Shown one piece after another: positions 1-5,877 of a DNA stretch of 7,534 bases. Position numbers and translations under genes: made by a program. Origin of the DNA: Candidatus Omnitrophota bacterium (lineage in GTDB: Bacteria; Omnitrophota; Gorgyraeia; Zapsychrales; Zapsychraceae). Positions within the stretch are counted from its first letter, which is position 1. Every line of letters starts with the position of its first letter. The stretch covers positions 1-7,534 of the forward strand of contig DAOWBD010000045.1 in NCBI GenBank assembly GCA_030634235.1. Reading direction: 5' to 3'. The notes below the pieces were generated by a model. That model saw nothing but the letters and a program-made list of their open reading frames with translations. It did not search any database and had not been told where the DNA came from.

Positions 1-1
1 G

Positions 2-664
2 GTTGCCGAGGCCGTCAACAATATCAAGATACGCGCCAATGTCCGCGCCTTCCGCGATGAGGATTGTGTTTTCGTTTCACCTTCTCCGCTCTTGGGGATG
101 GCCATTAAGAGCGAAAGCCTTCAGCTTGACCTGACCTCGAATGAGCTGCGCATTCAAAAAGAAATGGAGCGGAAGAGAAAACAAATTACCCTGATGGGGA
201 TCCTGGCGGCTTCGGTCGTTCTGGTCCTTTCCCTGCTGTTGCTTATCAGGGTCTATTTCAAGAATACTTATTTGACGCAGATCAAAAAAGAGATCGCGAA
301 GATCGAGAAAGTGGCGGGTTATGTCGAGCGTATGCGCAGGCATATTTATTTAGTGGAAAACCGGCTGGATGCCAAGGGAAGGTCGGTCAATGTTCTGCAC
401 GAGGTTCATAAACTCACGCCCAGGGAGATCTATTTTACGAATATCAACATCGAGGAAGACGAGAAGACGATCCTTCAGGGCCGGGCCAAGGAAATGTCGA
501 ACGTGTTCTCTTTCGTGACCATGCTCGAGAACTCGCCTTATTTCGAAAATGTTAAAACGACGTATACGACAACGAAAAAAGATCAGAACGAAGAATACAC
601 AAAATTTGAGATCATTTGCATGTACGAGAAGGAAGATGAATACGAGGGGAAGTCTGAGGAGTAA
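2..664 (+). CDS. PilM-PilN-type fusion (GspL-like) pilus/secretion assembly protein, 5' end outside window
   Basis: This reading frame is open from the left edge to TAA at 662-664. TTG 92 and ATG 98 are possible starts, but neither has a spaced Shine-Dalgarno site, and in-frame codons from base 2 read as sensible protein, so I treat the gene as cut by the edge. The first 35 or so residues (ending SPSPLLGMAIKS) resemble the end of an actin-like PilM domain. LQLDLTSNE then resembles the linker that opens PilN. A basic patch, one hydrophobic segment (about nt 190-255), a short coiled coil, and a periplasmic alpha/beta region (KLTPREIYFTNINIEE...) follow, as in PilN. In the family, PilM binds the cytoplasmic tail of PilN and the complex with PilO aligns the pilus or secretion machine in the inner membrane. 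Here the two seem to be one polypeptide, as in GspL. The PilO-like gene follows 81 nt later. The family call is good; fusion needs the upstream sequence. Confidence 0.72.
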   Translation, partial: VAEAVNNIKIRANVRAFRDEDCVFVSPSPLLGMAIKSESLQLDLTSNELRIQKEMERKRKQITLMGILAASVVLVLSLLLLIRVYFKNTYLTQIKKEIAKIEKVAGYVERMRRHIYLVENRLDAKGRSVNVLHEVHKLTPREIYFTNINIEEDEKTILQGRAKEMSNVFSFVTMLENSPYFENVKTTYTTTKKDQNEEYTKFEIICMYEKEDEYEGKSEE

Positions 665-682
665 TAAGGATGAGTAGACGCT

Positions 683-730
683 GGTTTCGTACTTAGTACA
701 TTGTAAAAAACCACGACACGAAGTACGGAA
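683..730. repeat. Short inverted element with about 7-bp periodicity between pilus genes
   Basis: The spacer between the PilN-like stop and the PilO-like start can fold in two mutually exclusive ways. TGGTTT (682-687) pairs with AAACCA (708-713). Alternatively TTTCGTACTT (685-694) pairs with AAGTACGGAA (721-730) with one G-T wobble and a 26-nt loop. The left arm is loosely heptameric: the units at 686-692 and 693-699 are TTCGTAC and TTAGTAC, and ATTGTAA at 700-706 is a weaker third. GTACT-T-AGTAC (689-699) is itself palindromic. No T-tract follows, so it is not a standard terminator. It may be an mRNA processing or stability hairpin, or a decayed repeat element. The function is unknown. Confidence 0.5.
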
Positions 731-745
731 TTAAAGGAGCTGAGT

Positions 746-1279
746 ATGTTTTGGAGTAAACTTTCAAATAAAGAAAAGATCGGGTTAAGCTTCGCCTTTA
801 TTGTTGTGGCCGTTGCCTTGCTAGACCGGTTGATCGTCAGCCCTATCCGGGACCGCTTCCGGCGCATTAATCAAGAGATCAGGATCAGCGAGAAGCAGCT
901 TGCGCATGACCTGCGCAACGTGCACCAGAAGGACCAGATCGCGAAGCTATTCGACAAATATGTCGAGTATGTTCAGAGAAGCGGATCGGACGAAGAAGAG
1001 GTCGCCAAGATCCTCGGCGAGATCGAGTCGCTGGCGCGGGGTTCCAAGATCTATTTGGCGAATATGAAACCCCAAACGCCCAAAGAGATCGACTTTTATA
1101 AGGAATATGCCGTGGAAATCGATGCGGAAGGAGAGATCGCTTCTTTGATCACGTTCCTGCATCAGCTCAACACGTCAACACAATTATTAAGAGTGGAGAA
1201 GCTGCGGTTGAGTTCGAACAAGAAGGGGGATAAAACGTTAAAAGCGTCGATGCTGATCATCCGGGTCTTGGTCTTGTAA
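746..1279 (+). CDS. PilO/GspM-like bitopic inner-membrane protein of pilus or type II secretion platform
   Basis: A 177-residue protein with the PilO/GspM layout. It has a short cytoplasmic N-terminus (MFWSKLSNKEKIG), one transmembrane helix at about residues 12-30, an amphipathic coiled coil at about 33-75, and a C-terminal alpha/beta domain at about 85-177. The stretch YAVEIDAEGEIASLITFLHQ (121-140) is the usual PilO strand-helix region, in which a small domain resists force between pilus subunits and the outer-membrane channel. The start is well supported: AAAGGAG at 733-739 lies 6 nt before ATG 746. It follows the PilM-PilN-like gene on the same strand, matching the M-N-O order of pilus operons. 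No PilP or PilQ gene follows; an AT-rich spacer with a promoter comes next. PilO and GspM cannot be separated by eye. Confidence 0.72.
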   Translation: MFWSKLSNKEKIGLSFAFIVVAVALLDRLIVSPIRDRFRRINQEIRISEKQLAHDLRNVHQKDQIAKLFDKYVEYVQRSGSDEEEVAKILGEIESLARGSKIYLANMKPQTPKEIDFYKEYAVEIDAEGEIASLITFLHQLNTSTQLLRVEKLRLSSNKKGDKTLKASMLIIRVLVL

Positions 1280-1365
1280 GGCGCGCATTTTCTTCAACGT
1301 GCCGGGGCCAAAAAATAATTTGGAAGCAAAAAATATCGTTTTATTCTTGTGCTGAAATGAATAGT

Positions 1366-1393
1366 TTGATATATTCATATTACATTGTAAAAT
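1366..1393 (+). promoter_or_regulatory. Sigma70-type promoter for the coiled-coil gene
   Basis: TTGATA at 1366-1371 (5/6 to TTGACA), a 16-nt spacer, and TAAAAT at 1388-1393 (5/6 to TATAAT) form a good promoter. Transcription would begin near 1400, giving a leader of about 95 nt before ATG 1496. A second overlapping option is TATATT at 1370-1375 with an upstream TG (extended -10) and TTGTGC at 1347-1352. The odd palindrome TTACA-T-TGTAA (1380-1390) overlaps the -10 and could be an operator, which is speculative. The surrounding 1280-1495 spacer is otherwise AT-rich with no open gene that I trust. Confidence 0.55.
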
Positions 1394-1441
1394 CTGTACT
1401 TATGTCATTTTAGCCCCCGTTTTTTGGGAAATATTGTATTC

Positions 1442-1479
1442 AGGTTTGCACGTAGAAACAGCGACGACAAAGCAAACTT
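1442..1479 (+). other. Possible leader stem-loop upstream of the coiled-coil gene
   Basis: AGGTTTGC (1442-1449) can pair with GCAAACTT (1472-1479), giving 8 bp including one G-U, around a 22-nt loop. It ends 4 nt before the TAAGGAG ribosome binding site (1484-1490), so it could influence translation. It does not match a riboswitch class that I recognise, and a stem this short may be chance. Confidence 0.25.
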
Positions 1480-1495
1480 TATCTAAGGAGCAATA

Positions 1496-2815
1496 ATGTC
1501 AAAAGCTGCAAAACGAAGTCTTCTGATTCTTATAATATTACTTCTTGCAACATTAGGATTCGCGGCTCTTTCTGTTTTTGAGAAGCAGGAAGTCGAAAGA
1601 GCGAAGGTTGAGGTGGAGAAAGAACTTGTTGCGGCGAATAAGCGGTTCCGGGAAAAAGAGAAAAAATATATTGGTGATGCGCAGAAGCTCAAACAAGAGA
1701 TCGAGAAGGCCCAGGACGAAAAAAGCGAGCTGACCAGAAAGGTCAAGAAAGTTGAGGCCGAGGCGGAAGACGAGATCGACGTGCTTGCAAAAGAGATCGA
1801 GGAGATCTCTGGTGATCGCGATAAGTGGAAACGCCGCATCGAAACGATCCGCGGCGAGCGCGACAAGCTCATGACTAAGATCAATGATCTGACGAAGCAG
1901 CTTGAGGAAAAGCCGGAGCCTGAGATCGTTTATAAGGAGAAGGAAGTTTCTAAACCTACCCCTGTTGTTCGCGCGCCGTCCTTAGATTTTGTAGCGGTTC
2001 CTTCGTCCTTAGACGGAAAAGTCGTTGATGAAGAATACTGGGCAAAGCTCCTACAACAGAAAGCCTCCCTTGAGATCGATATCCAGAAATTAAAAGAGGA
2101 ATTATCCGCGAAATCGATCACGGTCGTGGAATTAAAACAGGTTAATGAGGACCTCAAGCTTGAAGTCGATACGCTCAAGCATGAGAAGGAAGAGGTCGAG
2201 ATCGCCATTCAGCATAAAGCGGATATGATCGACAATATTTCCCTGGAGCTCGCAAGGACAAAGAACGATAAGAAATTTATTTCGGATCGCACGGAAAAAT
2301 TGAATGCGGAGAACAGCAAGCTGCGCCAACAGCTTAAGCAGCTTGTTTCCGTGAAGAACGCGCTTGAGAAATCCATTGTCCGCTTAAGCCAGGAAAAAGA
2401 TAAGGTCGAAGGAAAGCTCGGGAAAACCGAAACGATCATTCAAAGTAAGATCGATGAGATCTGGGAGATCAAAGACGACCTGGATCGCTCGATCCGCGAA
2501 TCGCAATCAGGGACTGCTGCCAGCGAGGTTGAATTGCCTCCGATCGTTGTCAGTTCCAGTGGAGAAGCGGTAAGTTACAATGACGGAGCGGCTTCCAGAT
2601 TTAACGGAAGAGTCATTAGCATCAATGAGGCTAATAATTTCGTTATTGTAGATGTTGGGGAGAACACCGGCATCCGTCTTGGGGATTCCTTAAGCGTTTA
2701 CCGCGATTCGAAATATATTGCCCGTTTGGAAGTCATTCAAGTCCGAAAAGATATTTCCGCCGCCGATCTTAAAGACCAATGGTCTAAGGTAAGGGTCGGG
2801 GATATTATCCGTTAA
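1496..2815 (+). CDS. Membrane-anchored long coiled-coil protein with C-terminal small beta-rich domain
   Basis: A 439-residue protein whose precise function I do not recognise. Residues 9-28 form one hydrophobic helix after a basic N-terminus (KAAKR), so it is probably anchored in the inner membrane with the rest in the periplasm. Residues about 29-138 are a charged, Glu/Lys-rich coiled coil. A proline-containing linker (about 139-170) follows, then a second coiled coil (about 180-338). The last 70 or so residues (GRVISINEANNFVIVDVGEN..., GIRLGDSLSVYR, then KVRVGDIIR) form a compact beta-rich unit resembling the FlgT C-terminal or similar small-barrel domains. The start is firm: TAAGGAG (1484-1490) ends 5 nt before the ATG. 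It follows pilus genes on the same strand but has its own promoter and is followed by a terminator-like hairpin, so it may be a single-gene unit. A cell-envelope spacer or scaffold role is inference only. Confidence 0.8.
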   Translation: MSKAAKRSLLILIILLLATLGFAALSVFEKQEVERAKVEVEKELVAANKRFREKEKKYIGDAQKLKQEIEKAQDEKSELTRKVKKVEAEAEDEIDVLAKEIEEISGDRDKWKRRIETIRGERDKLMTKINDLTKQLEEKPEPEIVYKEKEVSKPTPVVRAPSLDFVAVPSSLDGKVVDEEYWAKLLQQKASLEIDIQKLKEELSAKSITVVELKQVNEDLKLEVDTLKHEKEEVEIAIQHKADMIDNISLELARTKNDKKFISDRTEKLNAENSKLRQQLKQLVSVKNALEKSIVRLSQEKDKVEGKLGKTETIIQSKIDEIWEIKDDLDRSIRESQSGTAASEVELPPIVVSSSGEAVSYNDGAASRFNGRVISINEANNFVIVDVGENTGIRLGDSLSVYRDSKYIARLEVIQVRKDISAADLKDQWSKVRVGDIIR

Positions 2816-2823
2816 GCTTCTTT

Positions 2824-2857
2824 AGGCGGGGCGGCCAATGCCACGCCTTAAATTTTT
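2824..2857 (+). terminator. Rho-independent terminator after the coiled-coil gene
   Basis: AGGCG (2824-2828) pairs with CGCCT (2844-2848). After one G-A mismatch, GGC (2830-2832) pairs with GCC (2840-2842), closing a 7-nt loop. Four bases later comes a run of five T (2853-2857). It starts 8 nt after the stop codon at 2813-2815, and the next gene begins 16 nt after the T-run. The T-run is short and slightly displaced, so termination may be partial. Confidence 0.55.
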
Positions 2858-2866
2858 AAATACATT
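2838..2866 (+). promoter_or_regulatory. Candidate promoter placing the start site at the regulator's GTG codon
   Basis: TACATT at 2861-2866 is a -10-like hexamer (TANNNT), with a weak ATGCCA -35 (4/6) at 2838-2843 and a 17-nt spacer. The predicted start of transcription falls at or next to GTG 2873. TACAAT (2866-2871) is a better -10 by sequence, but would start transcription inside the gene. The weak -35 overlaps the terminator hairpin. Confidence 0.35.
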
Positions 2867-2872
2867 ACAATC

Positions 2873-3877
2873 GTGCCTAATAAGAAAATCAGCATAGAAG
2901 ATGTCGCCCGGCGAGCCAAAGTCTCCATTACAACGGTTTCCCGCGTTATCAATAATGTTCCCACCGTTTCCAAAAAGAACCGCGCAAGAGTCGAAGAGGC
3001 CATCGCCCATCTGAAGTTTAATCCGAATGTCAGCGCCCAGCGCCTGGCCAGAGGATACAATAACTCGATCGGGCTTGTGATGCCCGGGTACCCCGGGATC
3101 TTTTATTCTTTTTATGCCGTCGAGCTCATTCGCGGCGTCGGTCACGCGTGCGAGTCCAAGAGGTTGGACCTGGTCTTTCATATTACGAACGGCAACAACC
3201 CGATCAATACAAGCAATGTCGGCGGGATCATTTTTGCCGACGTGATCGAGAACAAGAAACAGATCGAATCGGCGATCGCCATGGGCACGCCGTGTTTGAT
3301 CATTAACAATAAGGTCGATGATCTTAATGTCAACTATATTGCTGTCGACAATAAGGTGGGCGGCCGGATCGCGGCGGATTATTTGTTCAGCCTCGGGCAT
3401 AAAAAGATCGCGACGATCACCGGGAACTTGAACACGCAGGCCGGGGCGTATCGTCTTGAGGGCTTTAAGAAGTTCTTAAAAGAGAAGGGCATCGACCTAC
3501 CGGAAAAATATCTTTACAGAGGGGATTATTCGAGACGTTGCGCCCGCGCGGCGGCCCAGGCCTTTCTTGAGCTTCCCGAACCGCCGACGGCGATATTCGC
3601 GGCCAGTGATGAGATGGCCCTTGAAGCGGTCACGGTTATCATGGAAAAAGGTTTGAGAATTCCTGAAGACATTTCGATTATCGGTTTCGATGATAATCCC
3701 GCGTGCCTGTTCGGCCCTGTCGCATTAACAACGATCAAACAGCCCCTCTTCAAGATGGCGGAAGATTCCGTCCATCTGTTAAGCGCGCTCATTACCGGCA
3801 AAAGCAAGACGAAAAAGAAAGTTATCCTTACTCCTGAACTGGTTGTCCGCGAGTCCTGCGGGCCGTGCCGGTCGTAG
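2873..3877 (+). CDS. LacI/PurR-family transcriptional regulator
   Basis: A 334-residue protein of normal length for the family. Residues 6-27 (ISIEDVARRAKV, then SITTVSRVIN) are the LacI helix-turn-helix, and NVSAQRLARG (52-61) matches the hinge helix that inserts into the operator minor groove. The rest is a periplasmic-binding-protein-like effector domain with typical landmarks: VDN (158-160), GHKKIATITG (175-184), FAASDEMALEAV (242-253), IPEDISIIGFDDNP (263-276) and LTTIKQP (285-291). The family usually binds a sugar or nucleobase and represses transport or catabolic genes, but none are beside it here, so its ligand and targets are unknown. GTG is chosen because in-frame TAA at 2849 limits extension, only ATT or ATC lie between, and the HTH must start within a few residues. 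No Shine-Dalgarno site precedes it. The tail CGPCRS, with two closely spaced cysteines, is unusual. Confidence 0.93.
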   Translation: MPNKKISIEDVARRAKVSITTVSRVINNVPTVSKKNRARVEEAIAHLKFNPNVSAQRLARGYNNSIGLVMPGYPGIFYSFYAVELIRGVGHACESKRLDLVFHITNGNNPINTSNVGGIIFADVIENKKQIESAIAMGTPCLIINNKVDDLNVNYIAVDNKVGGRIAADYLFSLGHKKIATITGNLNTQAGAYRLEGFKKFLKEKGIDLPEKYLYRGDYSRRCARAAAQAFLELPEPPTAIFAASDEMALEAVTVIMEKGLRIPEDISIIGFDDNPACLFGPVALTTIKQPLFKMAEDSVHLLSALITGKSKTKKKVILTPELVVRESCGPCRS

Positions 3878-3897
3878 TTTCCCTCCTATTCCCATTC

Positions 3898-3926
3898 TTG
3901 ACAACAAAGTTCTTTCACGGTAACCT
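3898..3926 (+). promoter_or_regulatory. Promoter of mnmG with perfect -35, abutting the start codon
   Basis: TTGACA (3898-3903) matches the -35 consensus at all six positions. A 17-nt spacer leads to TAACCT (3921-3926), which keeps the key T, A and final T of the -10 but only 3/6 overall. Transcription would be expected around 3933-3935, and the mnmG ATG is at 3935. No Shine-Dalgarno sequence is present, so the mRNA is predicted to be leaderless or nearly so. Confidence 0.6.
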
Positions 3927-3934
3927 ATGGCATC

Positions 3935-5800
3935 ATGAAACACTACGACTGTATCATTATCGGCGGCGGCCATGCCGGCGTTGAAGCGGCGCTTGCGGCT
4001 AGCCGCATGGGGAGCTCGACGCTGATGGTCACTTTCTTTTTCGACACGATTGGTCAGATGAGCTGCAATCCCGCTATCGGCGGCGTCGGAAAAGGGCAGC
4101 TTATCAAGGAGATCGACGCCCTCGGCGGGGAAATGGGCCTTGCGGCCGACCGGACCGGGATACAGTTCCGCAAGCTCAACGCGTCAAAGGGGCAGGCGGT
4201 GCGCTCCTCCCGGTGCCAGTCCGACCGCCAGCGCTATAAATCGTACATGCAGGATATCATTCGCGGCCAGGAGGGCCTTGAGGTCCTCGAAGATGAGGTC
4301 AATGAGCTTTTGGTTAAAGGCGGGAAGATCGTCGGCGTCCGGACGCAAAAAGGAGGCAAGATCAAGTGCTCAAGCGCAGTCGTCACGGCCGGAACATTTC
4401 TTTACGGGCGTATGCATACCGGCAAGACGATTGTTCCCGGGGGCCGCATTGAAGAACCGGATTCAACCCGCCTCGCCGACAATATCCGCGATCTTAGTTT
4501 TGAAGTCTTGCTATTCAAGACGGGAACGCCGCCGCGCCTAGACGGGGCGACGATCGATTTTACTCACCTTGAGAGCCAATATTCGGATGAACCTCCGGTC
4601 CCGTTTTCCTTCCGCACGCCGTCGATTCCGTCGAGTCAGCAGCTCTTACCCTGCTATATCACTAGCACGAACAAGAGTACCCATCAGATCATCGAGGAGA
4701 AAATGCATCTCTCGCCGATGTATTCGGGGCAGATCCAGGCGACGGGCGTGCGTTACTGTCCTTCCATTGAAGATAAGCTGAAAAAATTCGGCAGCAAATC
4801 CAGTCATCAGATTTTTCTGGAGCCCGAGGGGCTCGACACGGATGAATATTATCCCAACGGAATATCGACGGGGCTTCCGGCGGACGTCCAGGAGGAAATG
4901 GTCCATTCGATCAAGGGGCTTAAACGCGTGAGAATCACTCAGTACGGGTACTCGATTGAGCATGGCATTATTCCGTCGACGGAATTGCAGGCGTCGCTGC
5001 AGACGAAGAAGGTCAAGGGGCTGTTTCTCGCCGGGCAGATCAACGGGACGACCGGCTATGAAGAGGCGGCCGCCCAAGGGATCATGGCCGGTATTAACGC
5101 GGCGCTCGGCGTCAAGGCGGAAGAGCCGTTCATCCTGGCGCGCGATGAATCTTATATCGGGGTGTTGATCGACGACCTTGTGACCAAAGGGACTGAAGAG
5201 CCCTATCGGATGTTTACCTCGCGCGTCGAATACCGGCTGATCGTCCGCGAGGATAATGCGGACTGGCGGATGGCCGGGTACGGCCGGCGGTTGGGCCTTT
5301 TAAGTGAAGAGACGTTCAGGAGTGTTGAACGAAAGTATGAACGGATCAGCAAGGAGATCGAGCATCTGAGGTCGACGAGGGTTCCCCCGGGCACGGCGCT
5401 CGATGAGAAGCTTGTGGCGGTCAAAAGCGTGCCGTTGCGCCAGCCGACCTTGTTAAGCGATATTCTCAAAAGGCCCGAAGTGAATTACGCAATGATCGCG
5501 CCTTTCGATGGGGAGTGCAAAAATCTGCCCCGGGATGTTATTGACCAGATCGAATACGAGATCAAATATGAAGGGTTTATTAAACGACAGCTCAAGGACA
5601 TTGAACGTTTCAGGCATATTGAAAAGATCAGGATCCCTGCTGGTATTGATTATGATGTGATCCCGAGCTTGTCGATCGAGATCCGCCAGAAATTAAAACG
5701 GTTCGCGCCCGCAAATCTTGGGCAGGCCAACAGGATCTCCGGTGTGACCCCCGCGGCGATCTCGATATTGATGGTGTATTTGAAAAGATACAATAGTTAA
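3935..5800 (+). CDS. mnmG: tRNA uridine-5-carboxymethylaminomethyl modification enzyme MnmG (GidA)
   Basis: A complete 621-residue MnmG, close to the 629 residues of the E. coli protein. With MnmE it installs the (carboxymethyl)aminomethyl group on C5 of wobble U34 in certain tRNAs, using FAD, methylenetetrahydrofolate and glycine or ammonium. The FAD dinucleotide-binding motif GGGHAGVEAA is at residues 10-19. The two conserved cysteines are present: C44 in QMSCNPAIGG and C275 in RYCPSIEDK. The family signature AGQINGTTGYEEAAAQG lies at 366-382, TGTPPRLD is at about 196-203, and the C-terminal MnmE/tRNA-binding helices end with GQANRISGVTPAAISILMVY. Nothing looks damaged. mnmE, rsmG and parAB, frequent neighbours elsewhere, are absent here. 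The ATG has no Shine-Dalgarno site and sits directly below a promoter. Upstream in-frame codons offer no better start, and the N-terminus matches the family. Confidence 0.98.
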   Translation: MKHYDCIIIGGGHAGVEAALAASRMGSSTLMVTFFFDTIGQMSCNPAIGGVGKGQLIKEIDALGGEMGLAADRTGIQFRKLNASKGQAVRSSRCQSDRQRYKSYMQDIIRGQEGLEVLEDEVNELLVKGGKIVGVRTQKGGKIKCSSAVVTAGTFLYGRMHTGKTIVPGGRIEEPDSTRLADNIRDLSFEVLLFKTGTPPRLDGATIDFTHLESQYSDEPPVPFSFRTPSIPSSQQLLPCYITSTNKSTHQIIEEKMHLSPMYSGQIQATGVRYCPSIEDKLKKFGSKSSHQIFLEPEGLDTDEYYPNGISTGLPADVQEEMVHSIKGLKRVRITQYGYSIEHGIIPSTELQASLQTKKVKGLFLAGQINGTTGYEEAAAQGIMAGINAALGVKAEEPFILARDESYIGVLIDDLVTKGTEEPYRMFTSRVEYRLIVREDNADWRMAGYGRRLGLLSEETFRSVERKYERISKEIEHLRSTRVPPGTALDEKLVAVKSVPLRQPTLLSDILKRPEVNYAMIAPFDGECKNLPRDVIDQIEYEIKYEGFIKRQLKDIERFRHIEKIRIPAGIDYDVIPSLSIEIRQKLKRFAPANLGQANRISGVTPAAISILMVYLKRYNS

Positions 5801-5862
5801 ACAATTTTGACCTCCCGTCCCAGTTATTTCTTTTGCCCCTTTTCTTTTTCCCCGTAATCCAT

Positions 5863-5868
5863 TAAAAT
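5863..5868 (+). promoter_or_regulatory. -10 element just upstream of the VTT membrane-protein gene
   Basis: TAAAAT (5/6 to TATAAT) ends 9 nt before ATG 5878, placing the expected transcription start at about 5875-5878. I find no good -35 at 16-18 nt; the upstream 5811-5855 stretch is a polypyrimidine run. No Shine-Dalgarno site precedes the ATG. The 77-nt spacer has no hairpin terminator for mnmG, so readthrough is possible. Confidence 0.4.
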
Positions 5869-5877
5869 AAAAACATT

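Noticed and set aside
1280..1303. Stem GGCGCG/CGTGCC just after the PilO-like stop, as a possible terminator
   Set aside because: Only six pairs with one G-T wobble and a 12-nt loop, followed by GGGGCC and an A-run rather than a T-run.
1413..1427. CCCCC-T-run-GGG hairpin in the leader of the coiled-coil gene
   Set aside because: Only three pairs, with the T-run in the loop; no terminator or riboswitch structure can be supported.
1400..1495. Leader of about 95 nt as a riboswitch (c-di-GMP or preQ1 considered)
   Set aside because: A few words such as GCAAAC recall conserved riboswitch bases, but the helices and order of conserved elements do not fit either class.
2822..3400. 192-codon minus-strand frame opposite the LacI-type gene
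   Set aside because: The plus-strand frame is an unmistakable LacI-family protein; the antisense frame looks like a compositional shadow and has no recognisable domain.
4140..5168. Open plus-strand frames of 70-133 codons inside mnmG
   Set aside because: They are Arg/Ser-rich shadow translations of the conserved mnmG frame, with no family resemblance or ribosome binding sites.
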